Source: Catonia carolina
Taxonomy: Eukaryota; Arthropoda; Insecta; Hemiptera; Achilidae
NCBI GenBank assembly: GCA_035578175.1
Contig: JAQMRL010000005.1
Location: 57,269,722 to 57,333,721, forward strand
DNA: 64,000 nt
Direction of reading: 5' to 3'
Shown: positions 60,901 to 63,868 of the stretch, one piece after another
How positions within the stretch are numbered: position 1 is the first letter of the stretch
Layout: every line of letters starts with the position of its first letter
The notes under the pieces: model-generated
Databases searched by the model: none
Seen by the model: only the letters and a program-made list of their open reading frames with translations
Told to the model about the DNA's origin: nothing
Program-made: the position numbers and the translations under genes

Positions 60901-61428
60901 CCTGGCCTGCTGATAAGCAAACTCTTTCAACTCTGTGAGGAAGGCACTAATAACCCACCTCACTCCTCGTTTTTTCTTAGTAAAACCTCTAGAGGTTCAA
61001 ATAGCCTTCTGGCTGTTGACCAAAACAACAATACATGAAAATAAAGGACACTGAAGTCTTTCATGATGGATTTTTTTGAATATGGTATAGTACTTGTGCT
61101 ATCTTTTATTAAAAAATGAGAACTATTACGCCTAAATACCAAGAAATGATACATTGGTACCTTAAAGCTTTTAGTGGAAATTATAGAAAACAATATATCA
61201 TTACCTTAATGCTTTAAGAGTACAATAGACGTAATTATAGCATAAACTAGTGATGCACATTGCAATTACCTGACTAGAAGGCATATCAGCCGATTTCCCA
61301 GTGCCGCGTCCATGAATTTTCAACATTTCCCTCAACGCAGTACCAGCACCATGTCGCACTTCCCAAACTGGGCTAAACAAAGCCGTGCACAGATTGTCTG
61401 CAAAACTTTCCAATGGCCAATCTATTGC
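16388..61428 (-). CDS. BTAF1: BTAF1/Mot1 (TAF172) Snf2-family ATPase, 24 exons, 5' end outside window
   Basis: BTAF1 is a nuclear Snf2/Swi2-type ATPase that binds TBP through N-terminal HEAT repeats and removes it from DNA, redistributing TBP among promoters. Exons (5' to 3', minus strand): 61428-61270, 59818-59683, 58466-58330, 56882-56614, 55430-55223, 52353-52204, 49236-49071, 47829-47483, 43642-42757, 41669-41563, 38452-38185, 37223-36988, 35319-35182, 34369-34218, 32655-32514, 32025-31818, 30482-30382, 29292-29140, 27670-27522, 26372-26238, 24552-24390, 23495-23359, 21225-21144, 16612-16388. They sum to 4854 bases, exactly divisible by three, and every junction has AG/GT and consistent phase. 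Counting from the first visible codon, motif I DMGLGKT is at about 1044-1050, DEGH at 1156-1159 and [11 protein letters not shown] at 1485-1495. The human protein has 1849 residues; about 280 N-terminal residues are missing and must lie to the right. No stop or frameshift was seen in any exon. Confidence 0.97.
17109..17283 (+). repeat. SINE-C, tRNA-derived, full length with 12-bp duplication
   Basis: 175 bases with a tRNA-like B-box (GGGTTCGATTCCCGGCC), a unique tail (TCTGGAAATTTTCACAAGTC) and an A-rich end. It is flanked by a perfect 12-base duplication AAAATGTAATGG at 17097-17108 and 17284-17295. A 5'-truncated relative lies at 34990-35115. Confidence 0.9.
17512..17643. repeat. Tandem duplication, about 69-bp unit, two copies
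   Basis: AAAATAAAACTATAAG...GGAAACAATAAATCTTCTAG occurs twice head-to-tail with few differences. Confidence 0.9.
17909..18575. mobile_element. MITE-like element with TAA duplication (Harbinger-like ends)
   Basis: Inverted ends GGCCGTGCCCAGACAGCAAG and the reverse complement of GGCCACAGCCAGACAGCAAG, flanked by TAA at 17906-17908 and 18576-18578. 667 bases, no transposase. TWA duplications and GGCC termini fit PIF/Harbinger, but other families are possible. Confidence 0.8.
18660..19056 (+). repeat. SINE-A, full-length reference copy with 11-bp duplication
   Basis: 397 bases from ATGCCCATAACAGGCGG to an (AAC)n end, flanked by a perfect 11-base duplication ATTAGATAGTA (18649-18659 and 19057-19067). 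No tRNA-like head was seen; a GGTTCAAACCAGCC block resembling a B-box lies near the 3' end instead. At least seven other copies or pieces occur in this window. Confidence 0.92.
19640..19990 (-). mobile_element. Mariner-like transposase fragment
   Basis: Minus-strand reading: [34 protein letters not shown], then in other frames [10 protein letters not shown] and TPFIADVAP. These correspond to the middle of a mariner transposase (W..P..PRPKK, HHEFVP, FLAKNN..PPYSPDLAP) with many lesions. Confidence 0.7.
19972..20060. repeat. Tandem duplication of about 44 bp
   Basis: GCATCTTTATTAGTGGCAAT and its downstream sequence through ATTTTTCT occur twice in direct succession. Confidence 0.9.
20035..20520 (+). 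repeat. Repeat D, copy 2 (empty site of the 8.3-kb MITE)
   Basis: Similar to both flanks of the MITE at 8298-8734 and continuous across the insertion point (CTCTTAAAGAGTAAATA near 20270). A second, partly duplicated segment ends at CTCTTAAAGAGTAG near 20375. Confidence 0.75.
21144..21225 (-). CDS. BTAF1: BTAF1 exon: [17 protein letters not shown]
   Basis: Exon of only 82 bases: [18 protein letters not shown] and MGTDK, matching human LQKFKMNIANTVISQEN...MGTDQ. Acceptor GTTACAG, donor GTAAGC. Confidence 0.95.
22119..23198 (+). mobile_element. Tigger/pogo element, degenerate
   Basis: Inverted ends (TAGTGGAAACCCCTTATCC at left; reverse complement of CAGTGGAAATACCTTTATCC at right) with TA after the right end. 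The remaining coding part at about 22597-22746 reads [32 protein letters not shown] and [14 protein letters not shown], the C-terminal tail typical of Tigger/jerky transposases. 1080 bases in total. Confidence 0.8.
23359..23495 (-). CDS. BTAF1: BTAF1 exon: motif [13 protein letters not shown]
   Basis: Exon of 137 bases: [44 protein letters not shown]. It holds helicase motif VI with its arginines. It ends two bases into a Gly codon before donor GTATAC. Confidence 0.98.
23680..23745 (+). repeat. tRNA-like SINE fragment
   Basis: TCGTTAGTGCAGTAGGACA and GGTCTTAGGTTTAATTCCTAG resemble A- and B-box blocks. Short and diverged. Confidence 0.4.
24390..24552 (-). CDS. BTAF1: BTAF1 exon: motif [19 protein letters not shown]
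   Basis: Exon of 163 bases: [45 protein letters not shown]. It is practically identical to the human sequence and contains helicase motif V. Acceptor TTACTTGTAG, donor GTATGT. Confidence 0.98.
24782..25165 (+). repeat. SINE-A copy
   Basis: Nearly full-length match to the SINE at 18660-19056, diverged at the 5' end. Confidence 0.88.
25232..25481 (+). repeat. SINE-A copy, 3' truncated
   Basis: Starts TTGCCCATACCAGGCAGG and follows the SINE-A sequence to GAAGGTGTCATTTG, then stops near 25481. It follows the previous copy in the same orientation by about 65 bases. Confidence 0.88.
26238..26372 (-). CDS. BTAF1: BTAF1 exon: QLLLDCGIG...[16 protein letters not shown]
   Basis: Exon of 135 bases: [10 protein letters not shown] and [20 protein letters not shown], the start of the second RecA-like lobe (motif IV; human HRILIFCQLKSMLDIVEHD). 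Acceptor GTTGATAG, donor GTACGT. Confidence 0.96.
26518..27394 (+). mobile_element. Mariner-like element with disrupted transposase
   Basis: Inverted ends TGAGATGTGTAAGGAAAGTAA and the reverse complement of CGAGGTGTGTTCAGAAAGTAA, both next to TA. The transposase starts at 26714 with [20 protein letters not shown] (mariner HTH), breaks near 26880, and shows the C-terminal block NAQGN at its end near 27295. Several stops; the catalytic triad is incomplete. Confidence 0.9.
27522..27670 (-). CDS. BTAF1: BTAF1 exon: [21 protein letters not shown]
   Basis: Exon of 149 bases: [36 protein letters not shown], matching human [21 protein letters not shown]. It ends two bases into a Lys codon. Donor GTAAGT. 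Confidence 0.96.
27885..28080 (-). mobile_element. Mariner-like HTH fragment
   Basis: Minus strand: [39 protein letters not shown] and, past a TGA, RESVE. This matches the N-terminal HTH and FEWHKRF..GRESVE linker of mariner-type proteins. Confidence 0.6.
28528..29099 (-). mobile_element. Merlin/IS1016-like transposon, internally deleted
   Basis: Inverted ends (GTTACTTATGCATTAAACTG at left, near-complement at 29080-29098). On the minus strand, [27 protein letters not shown], a TGA, then [20 protein letters not shown] match the C-terminal part of ISXO2/IS1595-like (Merlin) transposases (VNHS.NFV...T..IES.W...K). The N-terminal part is missing. A-rich stretches on both sides could be the target duplication. 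Confidence 0.8.
29140..29292 (-). CDS. BTAF1: BTAF1 exon: [17 protein letters not shown]
   Basis: Exon of 51 codons: [17 protein letters not shown], then a Ser-rich linker ([14 protein letters not shown]) in place of the human charged linker, ending HIFQ. Acceptor TATGTTTTAG, donor GTCTGG. A Merlin-like transposon ends about 40 bases past the donor. Confidence 0.95.
29520..29630 (-). repeat. tRNA-like SINE fragment
   Basis: Minus strand has TTGGTGTAGTAGTAAAG and GGTTCAAATCCTAGTAAGG, i.e. A- and B-box-like blocks in tRNA order. No clear tail or duplication was identified. Confidence 0.5.
30382..30482 (-). CDS. BTAF1: BTAF1 exon: [17 protein letters not shown]
   Basis: Exon of 101 bases, too short for an ORF call. 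It reads [33 protein letters not shown], matching human between the two RecA-like lobes. Donor GTGAGT. Confidence 0.96.
30600..31400 (-). mobile_element. Mariner-like remnant with nested SINE-B
   Basis: Minus strand from right to left: [20 protein letters not shown] (mariner central block), later [14 protein letters not shown] and [10 protein letters not shown] (third catalytic region), CSTGQMLI. Frameshifts throughout. The SINE at 31020-31190 splits it. Confidence 0.7.
31020..31190 (-). repeat. SINE-B copy
   Basis: Shares CTGTTCTGCAATTACTGCTAATGCAGAC-like tail sequence and, on the minus strand, a B-box (GTGTTCGAATCCCATTC) with the SINE nested at 8435-8620. Confidence 0.7.
31818..32025 (-). 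CDS. BTAF1: BTAF1 exon: motif [14 protein letters not shown]
   Basis: Exon of 208 bases: [58 protein letters not shown]. It is nearly identical to the human protein over this stretch. Acceptor GTCTTTCAG, donor GTAAGT. Confidence 0.98.
32290..32374 (+). repeat. SINE-A 3' fragment
   Basis: AGTAAACCACCTCACTCATTG through AGGTTCAAACCAGGC and CCTAAACAATAAC match the 3' quarter of SINE-A. Confidence 0.8.
32514..32655 (-). CDS. BTAF1: BTAF1 exon: Walker B, DEGH
   Basis: Exon of 142 bases with [38 protein letters not shown] is ATPase motif II. Acceptor AATGTTGCAG, donor GTCAGT. Confidence 0.97.
32957..33130 (+). repeat. SINE-B, tRNA-derived, forward
   Basis: A-box-like TGGTGTAGTGGTCAGTGCA, B-box GGGTTCAATTCCCGG and a tail with GTCTGCAATAGCAGTAATTG. 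Imperfect flanking duplications TTTCAAGAAAATG / TTTCAAAGAATG. The anticodon arm is degenerate, so this is not a functional tRNA. Confidence 0.75.
33423..33438 (-). promoter_or_regulatory. Histone-mRNA-type stem-loop (perfect 6-bp stem)
   Basis: Minus strand GGCCCTTTTCAGGGCC: stem GGCCCT/AGGGCC, loop TTTC, followed by ATCAAC. It fits the metazoan histone 3' processing stem-loop consensus bound by SLBP. No histone ORF is nearby. Confidence 0.75.
33454..33469 (-). promoter_or_regulatory. Histone-type stem-loop, second copy
   Basis: Minus strand GGTCTTTTTCAGGACC, loop TTTC, followed by CTCAAC. One G-T pair in the stem. Confidence 0.65.
33489..33504 (-). promoter_or_regulatory. Histone-type stem-loop, third copy, decayed
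   Basis: Minus strand GGCCCTTTTCAGGAAG followed by ACCAAT; the lower stem is disrupted. Confidence 0.5.
34218..34369 (-). CDS. BTAF1: BTAF1 exon: motif Ia, [13 protein letters not shown]
   Basis: Exon of 152 bases with [20 protein letters not shown] and [14 protein letters not shown], matching human [19 protein letters not shown]. It ends two bases into an Arg codon completed by the next exon. Donor GTCTGT. Confidence 0.97.
34990..35115 (+). repeat. SINE-C, 5' truncated
   Basis: GGGTTTGATTCCCGACTAGG B-box, then TCTGGAAATTATAACACGTC and CATAACCCACCGTATTCGC, parallel to 17160-17283. Confidence 0.8.
35182..35319 (-). CDS. BTAF1: BTAF1 exon: Walker A, DMGLGKT
   Basis: Exon of 46 codons holding ATPase motif [38 protein letters not shown]. 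This is the nucleotide-binding P-loop of the Snf2 domain. Acceptor TTTTACAG, donor GTTTGT. Too short and Met-poor to appear as a long ORF, but the homology is unambiguous. Confidence 0.97.
35480..35890 (-). mobile_element. Mariner-like element, internally deleted
   Basis: Minus strand: [17 protein letters not shown] (N-terminal HTH-like), VTDELTKK, then the C-terminal signature [12 protein letters not shown] followed, after a frameshift, by [20 protein letters not shown]. Catalytic core absent. Confidence 0.65.
35891..36980. other. Intron sequence without recognised feature
   Basis: No coding homology or repeat boundary identified. Confidence 0.4.
36988..37223 (-). CDS. BTAF1: BTAF1 exon: last HEAT repeat into ATPase start
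   Basis: Exon of 236 bases. It encodes [44 protein letters not shown] and [13 protein letters not shown], ending at the start of the Snf2 domain (human PVPINAELRKYQQDG). Acceptor TTCTTTTAG, donor GTGAGT. Confidence 0.97.
38185..38452 (-). CDS. BTAF1: BTAF1 exon: HEAT repeats, [13 protein letters not shown]
   Basis: Exon of 268 bases. [28 protein letters not shown] and [14 protein letters not shown] match the human VRHMAARCVGVMS, GAIEALACVMEQL and [14 protein letters not shown] segments. Acceptor TTGTTCCAG, donor GTGAGT. Confidence 0.97.
38731..41219 (+). mobile_element. DUF4817-type mariner palindrome interrupted by a LINE
   Basis: TA at 38729-38730 and 41220-41221. Left arm: terminal repeat plus transposase start at 38916 ([20 protein letters not shown], ending ...VFTFSKTSS near 39110). 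From about 39160 the sequence runs back as the reverse complement of the same arm through the terminal repeat. Without the LINE this would be a foldback unit of about 780 bases with arms of roughly 350 bases. No catalytic domain. Confidence 0.92.
39494..41186 (-). mobile_element. 5'-truncated LINE with 555-codon RT ORF and 13-bp target duplication
   Basis: The minus-strand ORF 41187-39520 encodes a reverse transcriptase: [70 protein letters not shown] and the catalytic LFFADDQ. The C-terminus carries [22 protein letters not shown] and [12 protein letters not shown]. The end is a short A/G-rich tail (AAAAGTAAAAGTAAAG) rather than poly(A). TAATAATTGAGTA flanks it at 39481-39493 and 41187-41199. 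The upstream endonuclease domain is missing: the element is truncated right at the first ATG, whose last base overlaps the duplication. The clade is probably RTE-like, judged by the simple-repeat tail and C-terminal motifs. The frame shows no stop, so insertion is fairly recent. Confidence 0.93.
41563..41669 (-). CDS. BTAF1: BTAF1 exon: [19 protein letters not shown]
   Basis: Short exon of 107 bases, matching human ELVNSLQVFETAAASMDSELHPLL. The acceptor is AAATTTTTTACCAG and the donor GTATTG. The entering phase completes an Asp codon. Confidence 0.93.
41870..42120 (-). mobile_element. Mariner-like transposase C-terminal fragment
   Basis: Minus strand: [17 protein letters not shown] (second catalytic Asp in HDNA), [17 protein letters not shown] (third Asp), [13 protein letters not shown]. 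It is interrupted by stops. Confidence 0.75.
42295..42676 (+). repeat. SINE-A copy
   Basis: TTGCCCATAACAGGCAGG to CCAGCCTTTTGACTG; near full length, about 80 bases from the end of the longest BTAF1 exon. Confidence 0.9.
42757..43642 (-). CDS. BTAF1: BTAF1 longest exon, HEAT repeats plus Ser/Asn-rich linker
   Basis: Largest exon, 886 bases. It starts [11 protein letters not shown], contains [20 protein letters not shown], matching human LPEKLNPIIKPLMETIKKEE, then [12 protein letters not shown] Ser/Asn-rich insert follows (about 43050-43230: a Ser run, then [14 protein letters not shown]) before [23 protein letters not shown] and [16 protein letters not shown]. The GRGPGRPP patch resembles an AT-hook; the insert is longer and lower in complexity than in human. 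Donor GTAAGT. Confidence 0.97.
43690..44400 (-). mobile_element. Mariner-like transposase remnant
   Basis: Minus-strand fragments across frames: [28 protein letters not shown] with [34 protein letters not shown]. They follow the order of the central mariner transposase (W.....GSRSA, WD.EG..L.DFL, TVNAD.Y). Heavily decayed. The plus-strand ORF 43836-44081 is a shadow of this. Confidence 0.6.
45188..46901. mobile_element. Solo LTR (Ty3/gypsy-like) with nested mariner
   Basis: Begins TGTAACAGAATCGAC and ends GTGTCACA, with a 4-base duplication CTAT (45184-45187, 46902-46905). Inside are a TATA-like GGTAATAAAAGGAGGC at about 46470 and AATAAATATTTG near 46818. No internal retrotransposon genes, so it is a solo LTR of about 770 bases once the mariner is removed. 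The 4-base duplication fits Ty3/gypsy. Confidence 0.85.
45369..46310 (-). mobile_element. Mariner element nested in the solo LTR, transposase deleted
   Basis: Inverted ends CGAGGTAGGGTCAAAAAGTT at both sides with TA at 45367-45368 and 46311-46312. The minus-strand transposase starts at 46116 (MPSSE, then TAG, RANIKF), continues [29 protein letters not shown], then [36 protein letters not shown] and [20 protein letters not shown] to about 45593. A segment with the first catalytic Asp is deleted. Confidence 0.93.
47483..47829 (-). CDS. BTAF1: BTAF1 exon: [14 protein letters not shown] segment
   Basis: Exon of 347 bases. [20 protein letters not shown] followed by TEWG matches human [23 protein letters not shown] almost residue for residue, and a downstream helical stretch ends ...NNDLYEK. 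Acceptor ATTGTTGCAG, donor GTACGT. Confidence 0.97.
47900..49000. other. Intron sequence without confident feature
   Basis: Region 48050-48450 may hold further mariner-like debris on the minus strand, but I could not align a convincing motif. Confidence 0.35.
49071..49236 (-). CDS. BTAF1: BTAF1 exon: IGG.ETT / ARCMASRML segment
   Basis: Exon of 166 bases recovered by reading splice borders and frame; it begins without a Met. It encodes [20 protein letters not shown] and [10 protein letters not shown], the counterpart of the human segment ahead of the CCCICDPGVNVV region. Acceptor TTTTACAG, donor GTCAGT. Confidence 0.92.
50459..51812 (+). mobile_element. LINE, 5' truncated, split by SINE-A
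   Basis: 50498-50752 encodes [16 protein letters not shown], the RT catalytic block [18 protein letters not shown] and [17 protein letters not shown]. After the SINE, 51074-51742 encodes [50 protein letters not shown] and a basic C-terminus ending in TGA, with a (TAA)n tail. A different LINE lineage from 39494-41186; 59340-59640 is related to its C-terminus. Confidence 0.9.
50753..51063 (-). repeat. SINE-A inserted in the LINE
   Basis: Antisense copy beginning TGTTGTTGTTTAGGTCA and matching SINE-A until about GGCTGACCATGTGA, so it is truncated at its 5' end. It interrupts the LINE RT frame. Confidence 0.88.
52204..52353 (-). CDS. BTAF1: BTAF1 exon: VW...[12 protein letters not shown]
   Basis: Exon of exactly 50 codons beginning VWNNLV and containing [17 protein letters not shown], the counterpart of human AACPWMGAWLCLMMQPS. 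Acceptor TTGTCAG, donor GTAATG. The open frame runs past the donor, but homology stops at ...TSPK. Confidence 0.95.
52800..54330 (-). other. Unidentified region with possible transposon ORF
   Basis: The minus-strand frame 53366-52974 (130 codons; [20 protein letters not shown]) matches no family I can name with confidence. TTAACCCTTATGAAATGG (minus, ending near 53937) and TTAACACTTTCAGCCCC (plus, 54065) resemble piggyBac-type termini with their TTAA target. Decayed piggyBac-like DNA is one possibility. Confidence 0.25.
55223..55430 (-). CDS. BTAF1: BTAF1 exon: HEAT repeat, [16 protein letters not shown]
   Basis: Exon of 208 bases with [18 protein letters not shown] and a conserved Leu-rich helix, matching human VWPFLHHTISSVRRAALETL. 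Acceptor CGTTGCAG, donor GTATGT after a run of A. The phase agrees with both neighbours. Confidence 0.95.
55460..56600. other. Intron sequence without recognised feature
   Basis: No coding homology or repeat boundary identified. Confidence 0.4.
56614..56882 (-). CDS. BTAF1: BTAF1 exon: HEAT repeats, [14 protein letters not shown]
   Basis: Exon of 269 bases. It encodes a helical repeat pair including [14 protein letters not shown] and [14 protein letters not shown], followed by a hydrophobic [11 protein letters not shown] stretch. It matches the human [17 protein letters not shown] region. Acceptor TTATTTAG, donor GTAATC. Confidence 0.96.
56960..57330. repeat. CT-rich strand-asymmetric tract
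   Basis: Pyrimidine-rich on the plus strand, so overlapping frames stay open (56978-57325) without homology. The complement may be a degraded LINE C-terminal tail (basic, Glu/Arg-rich), but I cannot confirm this. Confidence 0.4.
57869..57884 (+). promoter_or_regulatory. Histone-type stem-loop
   Basis: GGCCCTTTTCAGAGCC followed by ACCAAC; one mismatch in the stem, loop TTTC. Confidence 0.65.
57901..57916 (+). promoter_or_regulatory. Histone-type stem-loop, perfect
   Basis: GGCCCTTTTCAGGGCC followed by ACCAAA, 32 bases after the first. Perfect 6-bp stem with TTTC loop, identical to the copy-A hairpin at 33423-33438. Confidence 0.75.
58330..58466 (-). CDS. BTAF1: BTAF1 exon: HEAT repeat, [13 protein letters not shown]
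   Basis: Exon of 137 bases with [17 protein letters not shown] and [12 protein letters not shown], matching the human WEVRHGGLLGIKYALAVRQ segment. Acceptor TTTCAG, donor GTTTGT. The entering phase completes the Gly codon split with the previous exon. Confidence 0.96.
59340..59640 (+). mobile_element. LINE C-terminal fragment
   Basis: Frame ending TGA near 59607: [49 protein letters not shown]. Its architecture (W I.EI..D, basic tail) parallels the C-terminus of the LINE at 50459-51812 ([14 protein letters not shown]...). It lies between a (TTA)n tract and the donor of the BTAF1 exon at 59683. Confidence 0.7.
59683..59818 (-). CDS. BTAF1: BTAF1 exon: [11 protein letters not shown] segment
   Basis: Exon of 136 bases encoding [29 protein letters not shown] and CAQAL, among the most conserved HEAT segments of BTAF1. 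It starts in phase 0 and ends one base into a Gly codon. The donor is GTCAGT. A LINE remnant ends about 40 bases downstream of this donor. Confidence 0.96.
60085..60640. other. Intron sequence, AT-rich
   Basis: Starts with a short (AAT)n tract. No gene recognised. Confidence 0.4.
60638..61030 (+). repeat. SINE-A, full length with 13-bp duplication
   Basis: 393 bases from TTGCCCATAATGGGCAGC to CCAAAACAACA, flanked by perfect ATACATGAAAATA at 60625-60637 and 61031-61043. Together with 18660-19056 it defines the element ends. Confidence 0.94.
61270..61428 (-). CDS. BTAF1: BTAF1 exon: HEAT region, WPLESF...WEVRHG segment
   Basis: First BTAF1 exon visible in the window, 53 codons in phase 0. It carries [24 protein letters not shown] and a Lys/Gly-rich end, matching the human segment that starts near residue 285. 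The acceptor reads TTATTTCAG and the donor GTAATT. Exons for the preceding ~280 residues are not found between 61429 and 64000. Confidence 0.95.
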
Positions 61429-61739
61429 CTGAAATAACCAAATTAAAAATTATATTAAACTATTTATTTTTATACGCAGAGTGGATATCATCGCCTGTTA
61501 CTTCACGCAAGAAAGTAAAACCACAAGTGCAGAGTCCCGTTTCCTTACAACACTAAAATTTCACAAACTAGTATTACAGACAAGAAAATAAATTACACAA
61601 ATATTATAAAGACACAGCTTGTTTTTTTTGTGCAGGCTAATTTACAAAACTACTGATCAGATTTTCATGAAATTTTGACAGCATATTCTTATTTATATTC
61701 ACAGTAACAATTTCTTTTTAAAAATGATAATCTTAAGGG

Positions 61740-62040
61740 TCCTAATGAAGATTTTAATAAACGTGTATGTGTTTGTGTGAGTGTGTGTGTGTATGTCTAT
61801 ACATATGAGTACGTATTATTGTTGAAGTAGATGAAGTGGTTTGATGATGTCGAGAGACATAAGCGGGGGAAATTATCAAAACATCGTATGTGTGTGTGTA
61901 TACTAAATTATTGATGTACAGTGCCTTTATTTTGTAGTTGAATGGGTAGAATAGCGAGAGAGGTACGTGGGGGAATTTTTAAAACTTTGTATGTGTGGGT
62001 AAGTGTGTGTGTGTGTGTGAGTGTGTGTGTGCTGGAGAGT
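61740..62040. repeat. GT-rich simple repeats
   Basis: Three TG/GTGTGAG-type tracts (about 61763-61797, 61887-61903, 61988-62032) separated by two related spacers, each with GGGGGAA followed by AAAACnTnGTATGTGTG. Confidence 0.85.
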
Positions 62041-62065
62041 AGTATATGGGTACGTTGAGGACAAA

Positions 62066-62370
62066 CACCTCTTAAATCAAAATAAGGACCACTTTTTATG
62101 AAATCAAACCAGCTCTTAAATCAAAATAAGAACCACTTTTCAAAATAACCCCTTAAATCAAAATAAGGACCACCCCTTAAATCAAAATAAGAACCACTTT
62201 TTCGAAATCACCTCTTAAATCAAAATAAGGACCATCTCTTAAATCAAAATAAGCATCGCTTTTTCAAAAACATGCTCTTATTTCAAAATAAGGACCACTT
62301 TTACTCTCGTATACGACTAAACACAATTGAGAGGACCTCTTAAATCAAAATAAGGACCATCCGCTAAATC
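62066..62370. repeat. Irregular direct repeats, TTAAATCAAAATAAGGACCA unit
   Basis: At least eight copies of CTCTTAAATCAAAATAAG followed by GACCAC or AACCAC, spaced by 0 to about 20 bases, some with an added CTTTTTCGAAATCA segment. They lie just beyond the 3' end of the polymerase remnant. Confidence 0.9.
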
Positions 62371-62436
62371 GAAAGCACAATGAAATCATTTTCAAAGAGC
62401 CGAAGCCCTTTAAAAATACAGTTATCTTTTTAATAT

Positions 62437-63401
62437 CTAATATCCATATGGTAGTGTATCAATTATTCCATCTTCTTCTTCCAATATAACTCTCTTATCA
62501 TAGTCAAACTGGAATTTCTTGGTAATTGGTTTATTCACCAGTTTCTTAGTCTTAACATCTCTAACTATCTGATTATAATCAGTTTCTATAGTCTTAACAG
62601 ACCTTCTAATACTTTCCTCATAGTGTTTATATTTAATTTTTCACTATTCTTATGGTTAAGCGTGAATCCTTTAATCTTGCAATTGCCATTACCTTTAGCT
62701 GTCTTGTAAGCATAGCTCTTAGGTCCTGTACTTATAAATTCAGAGATATAATCACCTTTCTCGAGTTCATCACTCCACTCACTCAACATACAACCTGTCT
62801 CAACAGTGTTAAATCCATTATCAATATATATAACTGAATCTGTATCATAATAAGCTATATTTCTATCAAGTCTATCCAACATATCATACAATCTTAACCT
62901 AGCATTAGCAGTAGTAAAAGCTGCCACAAACACATTCACACTGCTAGAGTCTTCTACAAACTGATCTTTCAAGTTGTAAGTTATCTGAATGATATTGTCA
63001 TTAATAAGTGTTAGATTTGTCTTGTTCAAACTATCATCTAATAAGATCTTGTAAAAATCACAAGGATCAGTCACGTATACAGTTTGAGCCATATTCTGTC
63101 TCTGCCCAAATTTACCCCACAAACTGTTCAAACACAACTTCGCAACAGCTCTCTTGCCAGGATTATCTTCAATCTTATCAATATCCAATTCTATACCTGT
63201 GCTCTCCTTGACTGTTTTCACATACTCTTCTACAGTCTTAAAATCCTTTTGCCAAGGCGATGTTTCCAGCTTGATTTTCATAAAGTCTCTTATGTAACCT
63301 TTAAATAAATCGTTTGATTTCTCTTTGAAATTCCAGGTTTCGTAAACTTCCAATACCTTATAACCTTTCTCGATGGCCTTGTTTATTTCAAACAGATCCA
63401 A
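62437..63401 (-). pseudogene. Protein-primed family B DNA polymerase remnant (Polinton/virus-like)
   Basis: The minus-strand frame 63401-62586 has polymerase motif B (KLCLNSLWGKFGQR) and motif C with the catalytic Asp pair (AYYDTDSVIYID), followed by TGPKSYAYK and IKGFTLNHKN. This is the organellar/viral PolB type encoded by Polinton/Maverick elements and related viruses. The upstream stop is near 63487, so the exonuclease domain and motif A are absent. A frameshift in an A-run near 62640 separates a C-terminal tail of about 60 codons that ends at 62437. No integrase, ATPase or capsid gene is visible in the window. It is not expressed as a full polymerase. Confidence 0.85.
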
Positions 63402-63556
63402 AAATGTTATACCATCTAGAAAAAAGGTAGCTGAAAAATATCTAAGGAAAACTGTAGATAAAACAAGTGAAAAAATAAAAAGTGGCCGTTATTTTCTTAT
63501 AGCGCGTGGTTTTAGCCCGGATTAAATCTAGGTAAAAAACAAGAGAAAAATAAAAA

Positions 63557-63718
63557 TACCCCGTTATTTTCTTATAGCGCACAGGTAGCCGAAATAAATT
63601 TTGAGGTTATAAGGAAATAAGACCCTGTTTTTTAAAATACCCCATTATTTTCTTATAGCACCCAGGTAGCCGAATTAAATTTTGCGGTTATAAGGAAAAA
63701 AGACCCTGTTTTTTAAAC
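63557..63718. repeat. Two 81-bp tandem units plus partial flanking copies
   Basis: Units start TACCCCGTTATTTTCTTATAG (63557) and TACCCCATTATTTTCTTATAG (63638). Each holds CAGGTAGCCGAA and AAGACCCTGTTTTTTAAA. Partial copies of GTTATTTTCTTATAGCGC (63488) and GGTAGCCGAA (63812) extend the array. Confidence 0.92.
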
Positions 63719-63868
63719 CCCACACGAGAATGGATCCGCTCTCGTCCACAGAGAAAAAAAGCCAACATAAATTTTTTCTTCGAAAAAAAAACCCCGAGAG
63801 AATCCCAACCAAGGTAGCCGAAAAATTGATCCTATATTTAATAAATAGCGACAAGAATTTCCCTATTA

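Noticed and set aside
62066..62370. CRISPR array
   Set aside because: Spacing between units is irregular (0 to about 20 bases), spacers are themselves repeated, and the host is a eukaryote.
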